A stretch of 10,642 nucleotides of DNA from NCBI GenBank assembly GCA_913040875.1, contig CAJWHX010000078.1:1-10642 (forward strand), read 5' to 3'. Position numbers and translations under genes: made by a program. A model generated the notes under the pieces. The model saw only the letters and a list, made by a program, of their open reading frames with translations. It did not search any database and was not told where the DNA came from. Shown in pieces: positions 8,987-10,642 of the stretch. How positions within the stretch are numbered: position 1 is the stretch's first letter; every line of letters begins with the position of its first letter. This DNA comes from an uncultured Pseudomonadota bacterium. GTDB lineage: Bacteria > Myxococcota > UBA796.

Positions 8987-8999
8987 ACCATACTATGGT
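8987..8999. promoter_or_regulatory. Inverted repeat upstream of the operon promoter, possible operator
   Basis: ACCATA-C-TATGGT is a perfect 6-bp inverted repeat with one central base. It is centred about 84 bp upstream of the predicted start of the minus-strand operon, a spacing typical of activator sites. It lacks a T-run and is too short for a terminator. No cognate regulator is encoded in the window. Confidence 0.3.
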
Positions 9000-9147
9000 C
9001 AATGAATATTGTTGGTAGTCCATACAATATCCACCTTAGATAGTGTGACCTTCTGCATATCCCAAGTATGGATTCCAAACATTGTGCCTTGGATCAGACT
9101 TAGCCCTTATTGTATCTTCATTGATATCGATTCAACCAAATTCAAAA

Positions 9148-9329
9148 TTAGGATTGACCGATTCATTAAAAGACCCAGTGAATAAATGGATCAAGCCATC
9201 GATGAGTTGGAGGCTAACCTTTCCGATTCACAAGGTATGTTGTTGTATTTCTCTGGGCACGGATGTGAAAATCAAGGAAGCACCCATATGATGCCCATTA
9301 AAAATTCTAGAGATCATCGAATAATTTAA
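9148..9329 (+). pseudogene. Frameshifted, truncated caspase-like (peptidase C14) gene remnant
   Basis: From ATG 9186 to TAA 9327-9329 one frame reads MDQAIDELEANLSDSQGMLL, then YFSGHGCENQGSTHMMPI and a short tail. The helix followed by hydrophobic strand and YFSGHG is the caspase/peptidase C14 catalytic-histidine signature. The downstream strand MMPI matches the usual L(I/V)P strand after it. Just upstream, in a different frame (9148-9186), LGLTDSLKDPVNK resembles the segment normally preceding this helix. This suggests a single frameshift near 9184-9190. A TAA (9183-9185) immediately precedes the ATG in the intact frame. The half carrying the catalytic Cys is missing, and the next gene lies on the opposite strand. 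A functional protease is not possible from this sequence. Further N-terminal traces may lie in 9002-9040 (IVGSPY), but this is weak. Confidence 0.6.
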
Positions 9330-9330
9330 A

Positions 9331-9346
9331 GAGAGTCATGACTCTC
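9331..9346 (-). terminator. Perfect 16-bp palindrome, possible weak terminator of the BRCT gene
   Basis: GAGAGTCATGACTCTC is perfectly self-complementary and folds as a 6-bp stem with a CATG loop. On the minus strand it comes 22 bases after the BRCT stop codon and is followed by TTTAAATTATT, an interrupted T-rich tract. This suits a weak terminator on that strand. The same sequence could instead bind a dimeric protein. Confidence 0.4.
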
Positions 9347-9368
9347 AATATACCGAATATAGCGTGAA

Positions 9369-9614
9369 CTATTTCTTCTTCAACAACTTTCGATATTCAT
9401 CTTCTTCCAAGGTTTCAATACCCAACTTGATGGCTTGTTTATATTTGGCATTGGTTGCATTGTGGGCGATTTGATCTCCACACACCAAATAATCGACTTC
9501 TCCACTGATGCTTGATACCACATCAGCGCCAGCCTTCTCAGCTTCTTCTGTCATCTCATCTCGTGGCTGACTCATTTTTCCTGTAAAAACAATTTTTTTT
9601 CCTTTGATACTCAT
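9369..9614 (-). CDS. Stand-alone single BRCT-domain protein (LigA-type)
   Basis: The 81-residue product is essentially one BRCT domain. It starts with the GKKIVFTG strand (residues 5-12), then RDEMTEEAEKAGADVV (18-33), SSISGEVDYLVCGD (34-47), AKYKQAIKLGI (56-66) and a final ETLEEDEYRKLL helix (67-78). This follows the order seen in the C-terminal BRCT domain of NAD-dependent DNA ligase. That family uses the FTG strand and a following-helix Lys for DNA-end or phosphate binding. No ligase, WGR or other domain is attached. AGGA lies seven bases before ATG 9614. An A8 run in codons 6-8 is a possible slippage site. The gene diverges from the unknown plus-strand gene and converges on the caspase remnant. 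It may bind DNA ends, nicks or a phosphoprotein partner; that is inferred from the fold only. Confidence 0.9.
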   Translation of the reverse strand: MSIKGKKIVFTGKMSQPRDEMTEEAEKAGADVVSSISGEVDYLVCGDQIAHNATNAKYKQAIKLGIETLEEDEYRKLLKKK

Positions 9615-9621
9615 CCGTACA

Positions 9622-9651
9622 TCCTATGTTTATATTGGCATCATCAGTATA
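9622..9651 (-). promoter_or_regulatory. RBS and possible -10 of the BRCT gene
   Basis: AGGA at 9625-9622 on the minus strand is a good Shine-Dalgarno site seven bases before ATG. TATACT at 9651-9646 is the best -10 candidate and would give a leader of about 25 bases. Its only -35-like partner, TTACAA at 9676-9671, is 19 bp away, so the promoter itself is uncertain. Confidence 0.35.
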
Positions 9652-9670
9652 CATAAAATCGGACAATAGT

Positions 9671-9698
9671 TTGTAAGAAATCGATTGATTGGTATACA
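9671..9698 (+). promoter_or_regulatory. Promoter of the unknown plus-strand gene
   Basis: TTGTAA (9671-9676), a 16-bp spacer and TATACA (9693-9698) form a sigma70-like promoter with an extended TGG before the -10. Transcription would start near 9705. That rules out the first in-frame ATG at 9699 and supports initiation at ATG 9774 after a leader of about 70 bases. The -35 is the complement of the TTACAA proposed for the divergent BRCT gene. Confidence 0.5.
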
Positions 9699-9773
9699 AT
9701 GCAATCTCGTCAACAAAATATTCTGATGACTGACAGAATCAACATGTATGTTTATGAAATCAGTGAGGCTTCT

Positions 9774-10394
9774 ATGGGTTTCTGGAATACTATTGGAAAG
9801 ATCATCAAAACCGCCGGGCAATCTGTAGGGCAACTATCGATTATCGTACATCCTGAGAACAATGCGATTGAATTAACGCCGTTTGCCCTGAAGGCCGTCA
9901 AAACAATGGTTGAATACAAATCTGACTTGATTCAAAACATTGCGTTTTCTGACTCCACCATCACTGTGACCGTTGAAAAGATGTTTATGACACACACATT
10001 GGTCATCAATGAGGCACTGATCAATATAGACACTAATGACATTGATATCACCGTGCATTTAGCAAAAGGTATCCCCCTTATTTTACAGGGAATTGGAGGA
10101 CAAATTGTTGCCACAGTCATCAATTCAATACTAGGTCTCTCGGGAGATGCTGCTTCGGTCGATTTACATGGAACAGTGATTACCTACTCAATGCCCAAAA
10201 CCAAACTCGGATTGCTCTCGCAAATTAGCCTTCAACACACACTTGCTGATACAGAATTCTTCGTGCAACCACACAACCGTTCCGTTCTCGTCTATTATCC
10301 GGCAGATGGTATTGTAAAGCCAGAAATTGCATCAATATTCAATTCTCTACTTCCAATATCTAGGCCTGTGCAAATCCCATCGCAAGACAAATGA
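9774..10394 (+). CDS. Protein of unknown function, about 206 residues, beta-rich with a central hydrophobic helix
   Basis: I do not recognise this family. The ATG at 9774 is chosen because GAGG lies five bases upstream and the predicted transcript begins after the earlier in-frame ATG at 9699. ATGs at 9726 and 9744 lack a site. The N-terminus MGFWNTIGKIIKTAGQS is an amphipathic helix with no signal peptide. Alternating strands follow at about 50-100, then a hydrophobic stretch GIPLILQGIGGQIVATVINS (98-117), too glycine-broken for a clear membrane span. Another strand pair (about 125-140) and a Pro-rich tail end the protein. The pattern of strands around a hydrophobic helix could suit a lipid- or ligand-binding fold such as LmeA-like proteins, but this is only a guess from pattern. 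It is divergent from the BRCT gene, with its own promoter. No terminator is visible after it. Confidence 0.75.
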   Translation: MGFWNTIGKIIKTAGQSVGQLSIIVHPENNAIELTPFALKAVKTMVEYKSDLIQNIAFSDSTITVTVEKMFMTHTLVINEALINIDTNDIDITVHLAKGIPLILQGIGGQIVATVINSILGLSGDAASVDLHGTVITYSMPKTKLGLLSQISLQHTLADTEFFVQPHNRSVLVYYPADGIVKPEIASIFNSLLPISRPVQIPSQDK

Positions 10395-10642
10395 CTATTG
10401 ACTGTTACAAGACCAACACTTCACGAACCGCGACAAGTACTTCATCATGAAACTGGCCATTCGATACGATGTACTACAGCATACTTACATTGACTATCTA
10501 TCCGATAGGGATCTTCAGTAATGCCTATTTTCTGCAATCCGACCAGACTGAGAGGGAGAGGAGTGTCCCTTTTCTACAGACCCACAGAAATTGGCTGCAC
10601 CGGGAGACTCTACAGAGTCACCATCGCGGTACCGAGTGTATT
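10395..10642. other. Right-end spacer with short, unassigned reading frames
   Basis: No convincing gene is seen. A plus-strand frame open from 10402 to TAA 10519-10521 contains a protein-like stretch (HFTNRDKYFIMKLAIRYDVL) with an internal ATG at 10447 but no Shine-Dalgarno site. It ends in TAATG, where a second frame starts at 10521 (MPIFCNPTRL, with AGGGA upstream) and stays open to the window edge. On the minus strand a frame also enters from the right edge (YTRYRDGDSV to a TGA at about 10522). Only the sequence beyond the window would show which, if any, is real. Confidence 0.3.

Larger units (their letters stand above)
8967..9370. repeat. Imperfect direct repeat flanking the decayed spacer
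   Basis: AATATAGCGTTCACT at 8967-8981 and AATATAGCGTGAACT at 9356-9370 agree at 13 of 15 positions, including ten consecutive bases. They bracket the caspase-like remnant. The right copy overlaps the last two bases of the BRCT stop codon. They could be a recombination scar or chance. I see no transposase or inverted termini linked to them. Confidence 0.3.

Noticed and set aside
9082..9291. 69-residue plus-strand frame starting at TTG
   Set aside because: It is not a gene as a whole. Only its 9148-9186 part may belong to the caspase relic, before the frameshift.
9699..9773. 25-residue N-terminal extension of the unknown plus-strand gene
   Set aside because: ATG 9699 lies before the predicted transcription start and lacks a ribosome binding site. 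ATG 9774 has GAGG at five bases.
9630..9833. 67-residue minus-strand frame overlapping the divergent promoters and the unknown gene's start
   Set aside because: It has no domain, covers two promoters and is antisense to a better-supported gene.
1..10642. CRISPR array, tRNA, rRNA or insertion sequence
   Set aside because: I found no spaced repeats, no tRNA-like cloverleaf, no rRNA-like sequence, and no transposase or terminal inverted repeats.

Overview
The window is a bacterial accessory region, about mid-40s % GC by eye, with Shine-Dalgarno sites and sigma70-like promoters. I cannot name the phylum. Giant WD40/HEAT proteins, a stand-alone BRCT protein and a decayed caspase-like gene together suggest a bacterium with a large, signalling-rich genome.

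Left and centre (1-8869, minus strand): two very large genes lie head to tail, 73 bp apart, with no visible terminator between them. They probably form one transcript from an extended -10 promoter at about 8916-8924. The first gene (8869-5048) encodes a 1273-residue protein. Its N-terminus is clearly an elongation factor Tu GTPase domain, but the P-loop lysine, switch I threonine, DxxG glycine and catalytic histidine are lost. EF-Tu domains II and III are absent, replaced by about 1000 residues of HEAT-like helices. The second gene (4974 to beyond base 1) encodes at least 1658 residues: an N-terminal WD40-like propeller, then about 1100 residues of HEAT-like helices with a late coiled coil. 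No enzyme active site is visible in either, so they look like partners in a large scaffold or sensor complex.

Spacer (8870-9368): this holds the promoter, a perfect inverted repeat upstream of it, and a frameshifted, truncated remnant of a caspase-like (peptidase C14) gene with the catalytic-His motif YFSGHG but no Cys half. A perfect 16-bp palindrome follows, possibly a terminator.

Right (9369-10642): a minus-strand gene encodes an 81-residue single BRCT domain of the LigA type. It diverges from a plus-strand gene for a 206-residue protein of unknown function, which has a short 5' leader and its own promoter. The last 248 bp hold only short, uncertain reading frames.

The best candidate for something undescribed is the pseudo-EF-Tu/HEAT plus WD40/HEAT pair beside a BRCT protein and a caspase relic. 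A conflict or stress-response role, with the EF-Tu mimic as bait or sensor, is inference and not shown by the sequence.
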